NCBI GenBank assembly: GCA_034437555.1
Contig: DAOTTQ010000002.1
Location: 1-64,000 of the forward strand
Reading direction: 5' to 3'
Length of the DNA stretch: 64,000 bases
Source: JANWYT01 sp034437555
GTDB taxonomy: Bacteria; Chloroflexota; Anaerolineae; Aggregatilineales; Phototrophicaceae
The position numbers and the translations under genes are program-made. Below are positions 51,037 to 59,371 of this stretch, one piece after another; within the stretch, counting starts at the first letter, position 1; the number at the start of each line of letters is the position of its first letter. The notes beneath the pieces are model-generated. The model was not told where the DNA came from. It searched no databases and saw only the letters and a list, made by a program, of their open reading frames with translations.

Positions 51037-52017
51037 ATGAAAAACTTATTCAAACGTTGGCAACTTATCGTGGTGTGTGTATTGGTAGCCATTGGCGCGA
51101 CAGCCTGCTATCAAGAAATTGGTGATGTGGCACAGCCTAATGCTGTTTCACAATTACCCACCGAAATTCCTACTGAAACGCCTACGGTTGCTCCAACTGC
51201 AACCGATTCACCAACTGAAATTCCAACGGAAACACTTATTCCAACAGAGACCCCCACACCTACTGAGGAATTGTCGGCTTTTTCTGTAGGGACAGAAACC
51301 CCCACACCAACGGCGGTGGTTGTTAGTGTATTGCCCACAGAAGACACAGGTCTTTTGTTACTCTCTGATGGACAAGCCCAACCACAACAACCCAATCCAT
51401 TTGAACTAACGGCAACTGTTTTTGTGGCACAAGCCACCCAAACACAAGAATTTAGCCTCACACAAACAGCAATTGCGCTTGGCATTGGTTTAGAACCCAC
51501 CCAAGACTTCTTTTTTGCAACCCCCACGCCCGACTTTGTGCTAACGCAGGCTGCGCTTGACCAGCAGCAACAACCCCAACAACCTGTCTTTACAGGTGGT
51601 ACATGCGTTCATGAAGTCCTTCAGGGCGAAAACATGTTTAGACTGTCCTTGCGCTATGGCGTAAGCGTGGCTGACCTAGCGGCTGCCAGTGGCATTACCA
51701 ACTATAACTTGATTGTTGTGGGGCAAAAAGTGAACGTTCCCGGCTGTGGTACCACCGGCATTACACCTCCTCCCACATCGTTCCCCACACAAACCTTTAA
51801 TAACACAGGTGGTACAGGTGGCGTAGGTACTCCCAACTCTGGTACAGGCGGCGTGGGTACAGTGCAATCGGCTCACATTGTTCAACAATACGAAACCCTC
51901 TTTGAGCTATCGTTGCGCTATAACGTTTCTGTATCGTGCATTGCCAATGTCAACGGCTTGGCGAACATCAATAGCATTAAGATGGGCGAAGAACTGCTTA
52001 TTCCTTCTAACTGCTAG
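51037..52017 (+). CDS. LysM-domain lipoprotein with Thr/Pro-rich linker
   Basis: A 326-aa surface protein. The signal sequence ends at a lipobox-like ATAC with Cys 24. Residues about 35-110 are a low-complexity linker rich in PTE/PTP triplets, and further Gln-, Thr- and Pro-rich stretches follow. Two LysM domains bind peptidoglycan-type glycans. The first is at about 190-238 (HEVLQGENMFRLSLRYGVS, then NLIVVGQKVNVPGC). The second is at the C-terminus (HIVQQYETLFELSLRYNVS, then MGEELLIPSNC). Each domain is framed by two Cys, which suggests disulfides. No hydrolase domain is present. It is a single gene with its own promoter and terminator. Confidence 0.88.
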   Translation: MKNLFKRWQLIVVCVLVAIGATACYQEIGDVAQPNAVSQLPTEIPTETPTVAPTATDSPTEIPTETLIPTETPTPTEELSAFSVGTETPTPTAVVVSVLPTEDTGLLLLSDGQAQPQQPNPFELTATVFVAQATQTQEFSLTQTAIALGIGLEPTQDFFFATPTPDFVLTQAALDQQQQPQQPVFTGGTCVHEVLQGENMFRLSLRYGVSVADLAAASGITNYNLIVVGQKVNVPGCGTTGITPPPTSFPTQTFNNTGGTGGVGTPNSGTGGVGTVQSAHIVQQYETLFELSLRYNVSVSCIANVNGLANINSIKMGEELLIPSNC

Positions 52018-52061
52018 CTTAGAGGCAAAAGCACGCCAACAACCGTAAAAGTAACCATAAT

Positions 52062-52084
52062 AAGGGGCATAACAGCCCCTTTTT
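52062..52084 (+). terminator. Intrinsic terminator of the LysM gene
   Basis: AAGGGGC and GCCCCTT form the stem around ATAACA, followed by TTTT. Confidence 0.85.
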
Positions 52085-52107
52085 GCATGGCACAAAAACT
52101 TTCGATA

Positions 52108-52254
52108 CCGTGATTGCTAGTTGTTCTTTCTTGAGGACTTTGCCCTCAAACACCCACAAGGGTTAGCGTCCCTTGACCCTTTTATGCCCGCTTTTCGCAA
52201 AAAGTGGTGGTGTTTGGGTAAAACCCTGTAAAAGTCAGGGACTAGCAATCAGGG
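52108..52254 (-). mobile_element. MITE-like element, copy B (147 bp), inverted relative to copy A
   Basis: Its reverse complement matches 19827-19974 almost base for base. Its terminal inverted repeats are better preserved than in copy A: 5' CCGTGATTGCTAGT and 3' ACTAGCAATCAGGG. The flanks are an 8-bp near-perfect duplication, TTTCGATA (52100-52107) and TTTCAATA (52255-52262). It sits between the LysM terminator and the Nudix gene, ending 27 bases before the Nudix start codon. Confidence 0.8.
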
Positions 52255-52281
52255 TTTCAATATAAAAAGGAGTGTTACCCA

Positions 52282-52818
52282 ATGGACATGAAAGAAACGA
52301 AACTTTCTAGCACGCACATTTATCAAGGGCATGTAATTAAGGTAGAAGTGGACGAGATTTTGTTGCCCAATGGCAAGCAAAGCAAGCGTGACGTGATACG
52401 GCATCCGGGCGCGGTGGGCATTGTGGCAGTGGATGATGATGGCAACGTGCTGTTGGTACGCCAACATCGCTACCCTGTGGCAAAAGACTTGCTCGAAATT
52501 CCCGCAGGCACGCTTAACCCCAACGAAGACCCCCTGGTGTGTGCTGACCGCGAACTACGCGAAGAAACGGGCTATCAACCTGTAACGCTTGTTCCTATTG
52601 GGGGCATTTACATGGCGCCCGGCTATACCGATGAATACTTGCATTTGTTTTATGCGTCTAAAGTCGTGCTGGAACCACTTGCGCCCGATGATGATGAATT
52701 TTTAGCACTAGAGCGCGTGCCTTTTGGTGAGGTACTAGCGATGATTGAGGACGGCAGAATTGAAGATAGTAAGAGCATTACGGGCTTGCTTAAGGTGGCG
52801 CGTCGCTTAGGAATTTAG
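52282..52818 (+). CDS. Nudix hydrolase (ADP-ribose pyrophosphatase-like)
   Basis: A 178-aa cytosolic enzyme. The Nudix box is complete: G-TLNPN-E-DPLVCAD-REL-R-EETG, with the catalytic RE-x-x-EE glutamates. Segments before and after (VGIVAVDDDGNVLLVRQHRYPVAKDLLEIPAG and GGIYMAPGYTDEYLHLFYA) match the ADP-ribose pyrophosphatase (NudF/YqkG) group, which cleaves ADP-ribose to AMP and ribose 5-phosphate. GGAG is 9 bases before ATG. The transposon-like element lies immediately upstream, so its promoter is either inside or before that element. Confidence 0.9.
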   Translation: MDMKETKLSSTHIYQGHVIKVEVDEILLPNGKQSKRDVIRHPGAVGIVAVDDDGNVLLVRQHRYPVAKDLLEIPAGTLNPNEDPLVCADRELREETGYQPVTLVPIGGIYMAPGYTDEYLHLFYASKVVLEPLAPDDDEFLALERVPFGEVLAMIEDGRIEDSKSITGLLKVARRLGI

Positions 52819-52901
52819 TAGGGTGTCCTTTGGCGGGGCAAAAGCGTCTTCTTTAGAGGCAGTAGCCCCTTGTTTAAGCGGGTTTCATCCATAGCTTTCC
52901 C

Positions 52902-52930
52902 TTGTTTGAAGCGTGGGTAACGGCTATAAT
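52902..52930 (+). promoter_or_regulatory. Promoter of rplS
   Basis: TTGTTT (52902-52907) and TATAAT (52925-52930) are 17 bases apart, about 88 bases before the rplS start. Confidence 0.65.
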
Positions 52931-52977
52931 GTCCTTTCGTTTCGTAAAGCACAGACCCTATAGAGAAGATGCAAATC

Positions 52978-52999
52978 ATACGCCGTGAGGCGTATTTTT
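52978..52999 (+). promoter_or_regulatory. Terminator-like hairpin in the rplS leader
   Basis: ATACGCC-GTGA-GGCGTAT is a perfect 7-bp stem with a GNRA tetraloop, followed by TTTT, just before the rplS ribosome-binding site. It could be an attenuator or an L19 autoregulatory leader. L19 leader motifs are known in Firmicutes, but this one has not been shown to match them. Confidence 0.5.
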
Positions 53000-53017
53000 A
53001 GGAAGGTAGAGAGAACC

Positions 53018-53365
53018 GTGAACGTAAATGAATTGATGCAAGCGGTGGCGATGACCCCCCTTGAACGTCCCAAAATTGAAGCAGGCGATACCGTTAAGGT
53101 GCATTTGCAAATTAAAGAAGGCGAAAAGACCCGTATCCAAATTTTCCAAGGTTTGGTCATTCGCGTGCGCGGTGGTGGCAACAGTGCCAATTTTACAGTG
53201 CGCCGTATTGCCAGCAATAACATTGGTGTGGAACGTACTTTCCTACTTCAAAGCCCCCGCATTGAAAAAGTGGAAGTATTGCGCCGTGCAAAAGTACGTC
53301 GCGCACAACTGTACTATCTTCGCGACTTGCGTGGTAAGGCAGCTCGCCTAAAAGAACGCCGATAA
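53018..53365 (+). CDS. rplS: 50S ribosomal protein L19
   Basis: A 115-aa ribosomal protein located at the 30S-50S interface. The segments GDTVKVHLQIKEGEKTRIQIFQGLVI, NFTVRRIASNNIGVERTFLL, SPRIEKVEVLRRAKVRRAQLYYLRDLRGKAARLKE are diagnostic. The start is GTG 53018, preceded by a purine-rich AGGAAGGTAGAGAG; the longer frame from 52985 reads through the leader hairpin. The usual partners trmD, rimM and rpsP are not adjacent. A GATase gene follows after 4 bases. Confidence 0.96.
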   Translation: MNVNELMQAVAMTPLERPKIEAGDTVKVHLQIKEGEKTRIQIFQGLVIRVRGGGNSANFTVRRIASNNIGVERTFLLQSPRIEKVEVLRRAKVRRAQLYYLRDLRGKAARLKERR

Positions 53366-53369
53366 GCCA

Positions 53370-54113
53370 ATGTTGCGCCCACTCATTGGCATTACTGCTT
53401 ATACGCGCAAACTACAAAATAGCCCTTGGGATTATGACGCATCCTATGCAAGCAACGCCACCGCCATTGAAAAGGCAGGTGGCTTGCCTGTTTTAATCCC
53501 TGCGAAGGTAAGCGAAGAAACGCTTCGTGCCATTTACGAGCGTTTGGACGGCGTGTTGTTGCCTGGTGGTGGAGATGTTGACCCGATGCGTTATAACGCC
53601 GATAAGCACCCAACAACGGGTAATATTGACGCAGACCGCGACCGCACCGAGATGACATTGGCGCAATGGGCTTTTGCGGATGATATGCCTACGTTTGGAA
53701 TTTGCCGTGGTATTCAGGTGATGAATGTGGCACTAGGTGGGACGTTGGTTCAGGACATCCCTAGCGAAGTGGACACAGAATTAAAGCATGACCTAAACTA
53801 TGGTGAACCACGCGCTACAGTGCTTCATGATGTAAAGCTAGAACTCGATAGCCGTTTGGGTCGGATTATTGGCGCAGACCGTGTCCCTGTAAATAGCCTG
53901 CATCACCAAGCTGTAGGCACACCCGCACCCAGCGTACGCCTTACAGCTTATTCTCCCGACGGCGTTGTCGAAGCCCTAGAAGTGCCAAACAGGCACTTTA
54001 TGTTGGCGGTACAGTGGCATCCTGAAGACTTGGTAGATGATGATGAGCGGATGTTGAACCTCTTTAAGGCATTTGTAGATTCTGCCCGCGAGCGCATGAC
54101 CGCCAAGAAGTAA
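53370..54113 (+). CDS. Gamma-glutamyl-gamma-aminobutyrate hydrolase family (class I glutamine amidotransferase-like)
   Basis: A 247-aa PuuD-like hydrolase. GVLLPGGGDVDP is the family's oxyanion region. The nucleophile Cys 112 is in FGICRGIQVMNVALGG, and the catalytic His 217 and Glu 219 are in VQWHPED. SLHHQAVG is also conserved. PuuD releases GABA from gamma-glutamyl-GABA in putrescine breakdown, but no other putrescine genes are here, so the substrate remains open. It follows rplS by 4 bases, an unusual partner that probably reflects co-transcription only. Confidence 0.85.
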   Translation: MLRPLIGITAYTRKLQNSPWDYDASYASNATAIEKAGGLPVLIPAKVSEETLRAIYERLDGVLLPGGGDVDPMRYNADKHPTTGNIDADRDRTEMTLAQWAFADDMPTFGICRGIQVMNVALGGTLVQDIPSEVDTELKHDLNYGEPRATVLHDVKLELDSRLGRIIGADRVPVNSLHHQAVGTPAPSVRLTAYSPDGVVEALEVPNRHFMLAVQWHPEDLVDDDERMLNLFKAFVDSARERMTAKK

Positions 54114-54126
54114 TTGCAGCTTATTA

Positions 54127-54160
54127 AAAAACGCCCCCATCAACCGATGGGGGCGTTTTT
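54127..54160. terminator. Strong bidirectional intrinsic terminator
   Basis: AAAAACGCCCCCATC, loop AACC and GATGGGGGCGTTTTT make a 15-bp perfect stem between the converging GATase and kinase genes. Confidence 0.92.
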
Positions 54161-54166
54161 GTTTAC

Positions 54167-56587
54167 TTATTCGTCCTCGTCCTCATCAGGCGTAGGCGTT
54201 TTTGTGCCTTTGTCCTCATCGGGCGTGGGCGTTTTTGTGCCTTTGTCCTCATCGGATTGGGCGGGTGTTTGTGTGGTTGCGCCTGCTTGTTCGGGGGTGA
54301 ACAAGGGGAACGGCGATGTTTTACGGCGGTCATCGGGAACTTCGTCATAGGGCAGTGCGACCCGTTGCCCCTCGGTGGGCAAAATGGGAATACGGACAAA
54401 TATCGTCGAGCCAGGGAACTTTGCCATATCTTGACCAGGGCTTTCTACCCAAATTTCACCGCCATGCCCCTCAATGATACCTTTGGCGATGGTTAGCCCC
54501 AAGCCGGGTCCCGCCCCCAAGAACTTGGTTAAACCGGTAGAGTGTAATTGAGTGTCGAAGCCACGATAGAACTTTTGGAAAATGAGTTCTTTATCTTTGG
54601 CTTGAATCCCAATACCGTTGTCCTTAAACGCAAACAATATGCGCTCTTTATCGCCTTCTTTGCTGGCGGTTTCTAGCCGTGCCGATACTTCTATGTTGCC
54701 ACCGTCAGGCGTGTACTTGATGGCGTTAATGATGATGTTGCGAAAGGCTTGTACCAAGCGTTGCATATCGGCTTGGATGTGGGGTAAGCCCGTTAAACCA
54801 ATGCGCTGTAGGGTTTGGTTGCGTTGTTCAAAGGCTTCTTTTAGGGGTTCTATCGCCAGCCTTACTACAATTTCGGGTGTGGTGCGAATAAAACGTAAGT
54901 CCATCGAGTTTACGTCAAGCTGGCTTACGTCTAACATCGCGCCAATCAGTTCTTCCATGCGTTCGGTTGATTTACGCAAGTTTTGTACAAGCTGTGTTGC
55001 TTGCCCTTTTTGAAGGGTGTCACTGTCGTTAAGGCTGTCCAGAATGTCGGTGTAGCCTCTAATTTGTGCAAGGGGGGTGCGTAGCTCGTGGCTGGCAATG
55101 GTGACAAAATCTGTTTTGATGTTATCCATTTTTTCTAGCTCAACTTTGGCGTTACCAAGCCGTTTGTTTAGCTCACGCATCGAGTTATTTAGGTGGTACA
55201 GGTCATCAATGAGACGGGCGTTACGAAGCGCATTGCCCACTTGTTGCCCAATCACTCCTAAAAGTTCCATATCGCGCCGTGTATAGGGCGAGTCGTCTGT
55301 TTTACGACCACACGCCAGTAAGCCTATCAACCGCCCGTCTGCGACAATGGGTACGAAAACTTGCATCGCAAGGCTACCAAAGAAAACGCGCTCTTCCTTA
55401 ACCACGCTTTGGTAGGTCATGCCATATTCCATGTCAAATAATCCCAACGGCACTTTTTCTACGGCAAGCGACTGGTAGATGGGGCTTTTCTTTGAGAGAA
55501 AGCCGTTGCGCGTGGGCTTATCAATGGTGCTACCGCTTTCTAGCACAATTAGCTCTACTACGTCTTGCTTACGCCATGTAGTGTTAATTAGAATCAGCGC
55601 AGAACGCTTAACGTTCATCACGTTACACAGGGTGCTATTGGTGGCATTCACCACTTCTTCAAGATTGGGCGCAAGTGCTACACTACGGCTATATTCGGCG
55701 GTTGCTAATGCAAGGTTGGGCGCGGTGGTTCTTACAAATGTGGTAAACACCCAACGAATGATTTGGCGGGCAGGCACAAGCATCAATGCCACCAACAACG
55801 CCAATAACCCCAAGCCGATAGTACCCGCCTCACTTTTTTCAATTTCAATACGATTGATAAGGTAAAGTGTGCCAAAAAGCACAGACCACGCTACCCCCGT
55901 AAAGGCAATGGTTTGGATGCTAGACAAGAAGGTTTCGCGTAGGTCAATAAGGCGGTGACGATAGCACGCCAAAATTGCGCCCCCAAGCGAAGCAAATGAG
56001 AGTAAACAACCGATAACCATCAGTATGTTTGTGCCACTCATCAGTAAAATGCTTGCCCCCAGTGCGCCATTTGCTACCGTTAGCCAAAACGCCGAGCGAT
56101 TAGCCACTTCTGGCATGGGCGCAATATAAAACGTATAGGCGCAAACACTAATGAGCAACACGCCCATTATAAACAAGCCACCAAAGCCCGCCCACGTGCC
56201 TAATGAAGGCGCAGTATCGCCCCACATGCGCCAGCCCACAAAGTTAATATTAGAGCCAAACACAGCACCTAAAAACACCACCGCCCAAACAATAGACAGC
56301 ACCACCCAAACCCGTTGTAAATTCAAAATGGGTCGGCGAGATGTGGTATCTTGGATGATGAGTGCGCCCATTGCGCCAACAAAGCCAATCAGCGCCACAT
56401 GCGTAATGACCAAGGAGGAAATGGGCAGCTCGGCAGGAAGAAGCAATGTGGCAACTGCAAGCGTTGCCAGCCCCACGACCATTAGCACCCCCTGGTAACG
56501 AGGCATCTTTTGGCGTAATGCAATGACAACCCCAATGAGTCCCAAATGTGCGATGAGAAGGATTCCCAATACGCTGTTAAATGTCAT
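54167..56587 (-). CDS. Large multi-pass histidine kinase with GAF domain
   Basis: An 806-aa kinase. Residues 1-290 hold about nine membrane helices of the histidine-kinase 7TM-like kind. A GAF domain follows (about 310-450; RSALILINTTW, VFVPIVADGRLIGLLACGRK). The HisKA box IASHELRTPLAQIRGYTDIL has His 500. The HATPase has NIIINAIKYT (N box), DNGIGI, and GAGPGLGLTIAKGI (G boxes). The C-terminus ends in an 11-residue tandem repeat DEDKGTKTPTP and an acidic tail. No receiver gene is beside it, so the partner is elsewhere. Confidence 0.88.
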   Translation of the reverse strand: MTFNSVLGILLIAHLGLIGVVIALRQKMPRYQGVLMVVGLATLAVATLLLPAELPISSLVITHVALIGFVGAMGALIIQDTTSRRPILNLQRVWVVLSIVWAVVFLGAVFGSNINFVGWRMWGDTAPSLGTWAGFGGLFIMGVLLISVCAYTFYIAPMPEVANRSAFWLTVANGALGASILLMSGTNILMVIGCLLSFASLGGAILACYRHRLIDLRETFLSSIQTIAFTGVAWSVLFGTLYLINRIEIEKSEAGTIGLGLLALLVALMLVPARQIIRWVFTTFVRTTAPNLALATAEYSRSVALAPNLEEVVNATNSTLCNVMNVKRSALILINTTWRKQDVVELIVLESGSTIDKPTRNGFLSKKSPIYQSLAVEKVPLGLFDMEYGMTYQSVVKEERVFFGSLAMQVFVPIVADGRLIGLLACGRKTDDSPYTRRDMELLGVIGQQVGNALRNARLIDDLYHLNNSMRELNKRLGNAKVELEKMDNIKTDFVTIASHELRTPLAQIRGYTDILDSLNDSDTLQKGQATQLVQNLRKSTERMEELIGAMLDVSQLDVNSMDLRFIRTTPEIVVRLAIEPLKEAFEQRNQTLQRIGLTGLPHIQADMQRLVQAFRNIIINAIKYTPDGGNIEVSARLETASKEGDKERILFAFKDNGIGIQAKDKELIFQKFYRGFDTQLHSTGLTKFLGAGPGLGLTIAKGIIEGHGGEIWVESPGQDMAKFPGSTIFVRIPILPTEGQRVALPYDEVPDDRRKTSPFPLFTPEQAGATTQTPAQSDEDKGTKTPTPDEDKGTKTPTPDEDEDE
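54179..54255 (-). repeat. 33-bp tandem repeat in the 3' end of the kinase gene
   Basis: Two copies of a 33-bp unit (54179-54211 and 54212-54244) differ at only two positions and are followed by an 11-base partial third. They encode DEDKGTKTPTP twice. Copy number could vary between strains by slippage without disturbing the frame. Confidence 0.85.
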
Positions 56588-56605
56588 ACATGCGCCCCCT
56601 ATGGG

Positions 56606-58216
56606 TTACTTCAAAATGTAATGTGTGCCTTTTCTAGACCCCACCTTGATAAGGATACCTTTTTCTACCATATCTACCAAGTCTAAGCGTAGGGTTTCTG
56701 CCGAAATGCCTTGGCACAAGCTACGATATTCGCGGTTGGTAATAGAGCCTTTTTCGCGGATATACTGTAATGCGCGTGCTTGGCGATGGTTGGTATTGCG
56801 CGTCCATTCGGGCGCACGCGGTTTTTCACGGGCATTATAGAGCGTTACAGCAAAACTATAAGGGCGTGCATCAAAATAGGGCGGGCGATGCCCTGCTTGC
56901 TCCATGACTTCCATCATGCGGTCAATCCCTAAGCCCAATTCTTCAATGTAACCCCATTGAAACATGGCGTTTACAAGGCGTGGGTTACGGCTAAAGTGTT
57001 CCTCTTTGATGTTTTCGATGGTAATAAAGCCCGGCAGACCCCCAGGAGAGATGACCTCTAGGCGGTCGCTGTACATTCTTATTTCAATGCGTCGCCCTCT
57101 TAGGCGATAGTCACGGTGGCATACACTGTTGACGATGGCTTCACGAACGGCAAACTGAGGATACTCGGTTTTTTCTTCGCGTTCTAGCCCTTTTACGACT
57201 GCGCTAACCGCCATCTCACTCCAAATGAGATTCCATGCGCTCTCTATCAGACGTGGCAAGGGTCCCGTGAGTTCTTCACGGCGCACATAGCCCGCCAAAC
57301 CGCTTTCTCCGCGTGGCGTTGTGCCAACAAACTTGGCAAAGACTACACTACTTTGAGGTAACCACTGTTGTGGATATTCGGTAAACATCATAATGCCCAT
57401 CATAGTGGGCTTGCCCTCGGCGTTTAGTGCGCCCACTTCTTGAAGCAGATCCTCTATTTTGCCGTTGTAGGGGCGTTTGGTGCGCTCGGCACGCTTTTCT
57501 AAATACTCGTCAATCATGCGCCTGCTAAAGTCTTCACGGGTCGCACTAGGGACAAGTTCAGCTTCAAATTCGCCTGTGCTTTTGGTGCTGGCAAGCCGAA
57601 TAATTTCTTGACCACCCAAAGGGCGGTTTTTAGTGCCACTGCGAATGAGCATCCTCCCATCGCTAAGGCTGTGAAGCTCTAGGCTGCGGGGTACGCGAAT
57701 GGCATATACCGTAAAGGTTGGCTTGGCTTCGGCGGGTTTGGGTTCTGGCTTTTCTAGGGCAGCCCTGATGAGTGCGTCCTCTTCGTCCTCTGCAAGGTCA
57801 GAAGTAGCGAGTGTTGGGGTCTCATCGTCTTTGGTATCTAGAGCATTTTTTAATGAGGCTTCAACGTCAAAGAGGGTGGCTGTGTCACGCTTGTAAAAGG
57901 CGGTAGGTTCTTCATCCTCAAAGTCATCATCTTCAAAATCGTCTTCGTCCACCTCTGTTAGTTGTACTTCCTCCCATTGGTCAATCACCACGGGGGGGCT
58001 ACACAGTTCATCGGCGTTTTTAAGCATCTTTTGGATGATGTCGGGGTCAATTTTGGCTGATGACGGTTTTCCGTCTTCAAGGATGCCCACGACCACAATA
58101 CCGCCCTCGGCGTTGGCAAAGGCAACCAAGGTTTCAGAAAATGCTTTGGGGTCGGCTTTGCTTAAGAAAGAAAGCCTAGGTCCTTGCCCACTTTTAATTT
58201 GGTCTGGGGTAATCAT
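56606..58216 (-). CDS. AlbA_2-domain (Schlafen-like) ATP-binding transcriptional regulator with acidic insertion
   Basis: A 536-aa regulator. The N-terminal AlbA_2 fold starts SFLSKADPKAFSETLVAFANAEGGIVVVGI and ends with MLIRSGTKNRPLGGQEIIRL. It is split by an acidic insertion of about 70 residues (about 95-165; DEDDFEDDDFEDEEP). Residues about 330-460 are a HATPase_c_4-like domain (AVREAIVNSVCHRDYRLRG, then ELGLGIDRMMEVMEQAGH). A winged helix closes the protein (TNREYRSLCQGISAETLRLDLVDMVEKGILIKVG). Such proteins are known as ATP-dependent DNA-binding regulators. It is divergent from the radical SAM gene, which is a possible target. Confidence 0.82.
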   Translation of the reverse strand: MITPDQIKSGQGPRLSFLSKADPKAFSETLVAFANAEGGIVVVGILEDGKPSSAKIDPDIIQKMLKNADELCSPPVVIDQWEEVQLTEVDEDDFEDDDFEDEEPTAFYKRDTATLFDVEASLKNALDTKDDETPTLATSDLAEDEEDALIRAALEKPEPKPAEAKPTFTVYAIRVPRSLELHSLSDGRMLIRSGTKNRPLGGQEIIRLASTKSTGEFEAELVPSATREDFSRRMIDEYLEKRAERTKRPYNGKIEDLLQEVGALNAEGKPTMMGIMMFTEYPQQWLPQSSVVFAKFVGTTPRGESGLAGYVRREELTGPLPRLIESAWNLIWSEMAVSAVVKGLEREEKTEYPQFAVREAIVNSVCHRDYRLRGRRIEIRMYSDRLEVISPGGLPGFITIENIKEEHFSRNPRLVNAMFQWGYIEELGLGIDRMMEVMEQAGHRPPYFDARPYSFAVTLYNAREKPRAPEWTRNTNHRQARALQYIREKGSITNREYRSLCQGISAETLRLDLVDMVEKGILIKVGSRKGTHYILK

Positions 58217-58327
58217 AGCTGGTCACTTTGGAAAGGATATAAGCATCGGATGAACGTCATACAATAGCGCAAACAAGACTTTACGTTATCATTAAAGGAT
58301 ATTGTAGCAATAGATTGGCGATAGCGC

Positions 58328-59368
58328 ATGTTCAAACGTCTCAAAAGCCTGTTGAATTTACCCTACGATTTGGCAAATGATACCTTAGTACAACTTCCTT
58401 TACTGGTGCTTTACATCACGGATGGCTGTAATAGCCGTTGTGTTAGTTGTGATATTTGGCAAAACCCCCGCCGAAATATGGCGTTAGGGCTGGCGCAATC
58501 GTTAGCCGAAACCGTAGAAGAACTAGGAGTTCGTTGGGTGCTTTTAAGTGGTGGTGAAGCCATGCAACACCCCGAATGGGCAAGTATCGCCCAAATGTTT
58601 CGTGAACGTGGCGTGCGCGTGATGCTTCTTACCAATGGTTTGATGGTCAAAAAGCAAGCCGATTTGGTCGCATCACATGTAGACGACCTTATCATTAGCC
58701 TTGATGGGGGAACAGCCCCAACCTACCATGCGATTCGTGGGGTAGATGCGTTTGATTTGCTCTTAGAGGGCATTGATGAAGTGCGGGCGCGTGGCGTAAA
58801 CGTCACCACACGCACCACCGTACAGCGTGCAAACTGGCATGAAATTCCACAATTGATAGACGTTTGTCTGGCGCATGATGTCAATACGATTAGCTTTTTG
58901 GCGGTAGATACCAGCAATGAACTGGCGTTTGGCAATCGCACTCTTGGCACGCAATCCGCACTTTTACCCACATTAGATGACATAGATGCCCTAGAAGCAC
59001 AGTTAAAAGTGTTGGCGGTATCGCATAAAACCCATTTTGACAGTGGCAGAATTGCCGAAAGCCCTCAAAAACTTCAGCGTACTTTGGTTCAATACTTTAG
59101 GGCTTCTTATGGGGTAGGGGCGTTTTTGCCCCCGAAATGCAATGCACCCCATTTTAGTACGGTGGTGGGCGTGGATGGCGCGTTGCAGCCCTGTTACTTT
59201 TTACCTGCGTATGGTCGGATGATGCCGAAGGGGGAACGCTTGCCCCAAGCCCTAAATACAACGCCCGCGCAAGCCCTACGCAATGCTTATAAAAATGGGC
59301 AACGTGCCGAGTGTAAAACCTGCGTTTGCCCCCTGTACAAAAGCCCCAAAGCCCTGCGGGAGATGTAG
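58328..59368 (+). CDS. Radical SAM protein with SPASM-like C-terminal Cys cluster
   Basis: A 346-aa enzyme. The radical SAM [4Fe-4S] motif CNSRCVSC places Cys at 34, 38 and 41. GGE at 75-77 and the later strand LIISLDGG are also typical. Cys 271, 289, 329, 332 and 334 form a SPASM/twitch-like cluster (CNAP and CKTCVC), which usually binds auxiliary iron-sulfur clusters in peptide- or carbohydrate-modifying enzymes. No precursor peptide gene is visible beside it. It is followed after 3 bases by a methyltransferase gene, so the two probably act in one pathway. The substrate is unknown. Confidence 0.88.
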   Translation: MFKRLKSLLNLPYDLANDTLVQLPLLVLYITDGCNSRCVSCDIWQNPRRNMALGLAQSLAETVEELGVRWVLLSGGEAMQHPEWASIAQMFRERGVRVMLLTNGLMVKKQADLVASHVDDLIISLDGGTAPTYHAIRGVDAFDLLLEGIDEVRARGVNVTTRTTVQRANWHEIPQLIDVCLAHDVNTISFLAVDTSNELAFGNRTLGTQSALLPTLDDIDALEAQLKVLAVSHKTHFDSGRIAESPQKLQRTLVQYFRASYGVGAFLPPKCNAPHFSTVVGVDGALQPCYFLPAYGRMMPKGERLPQALNTTPAQALRNAYKNGQRAECKTCVCPLYKSPKALREM

Positions 59369-59371
59369 CCC

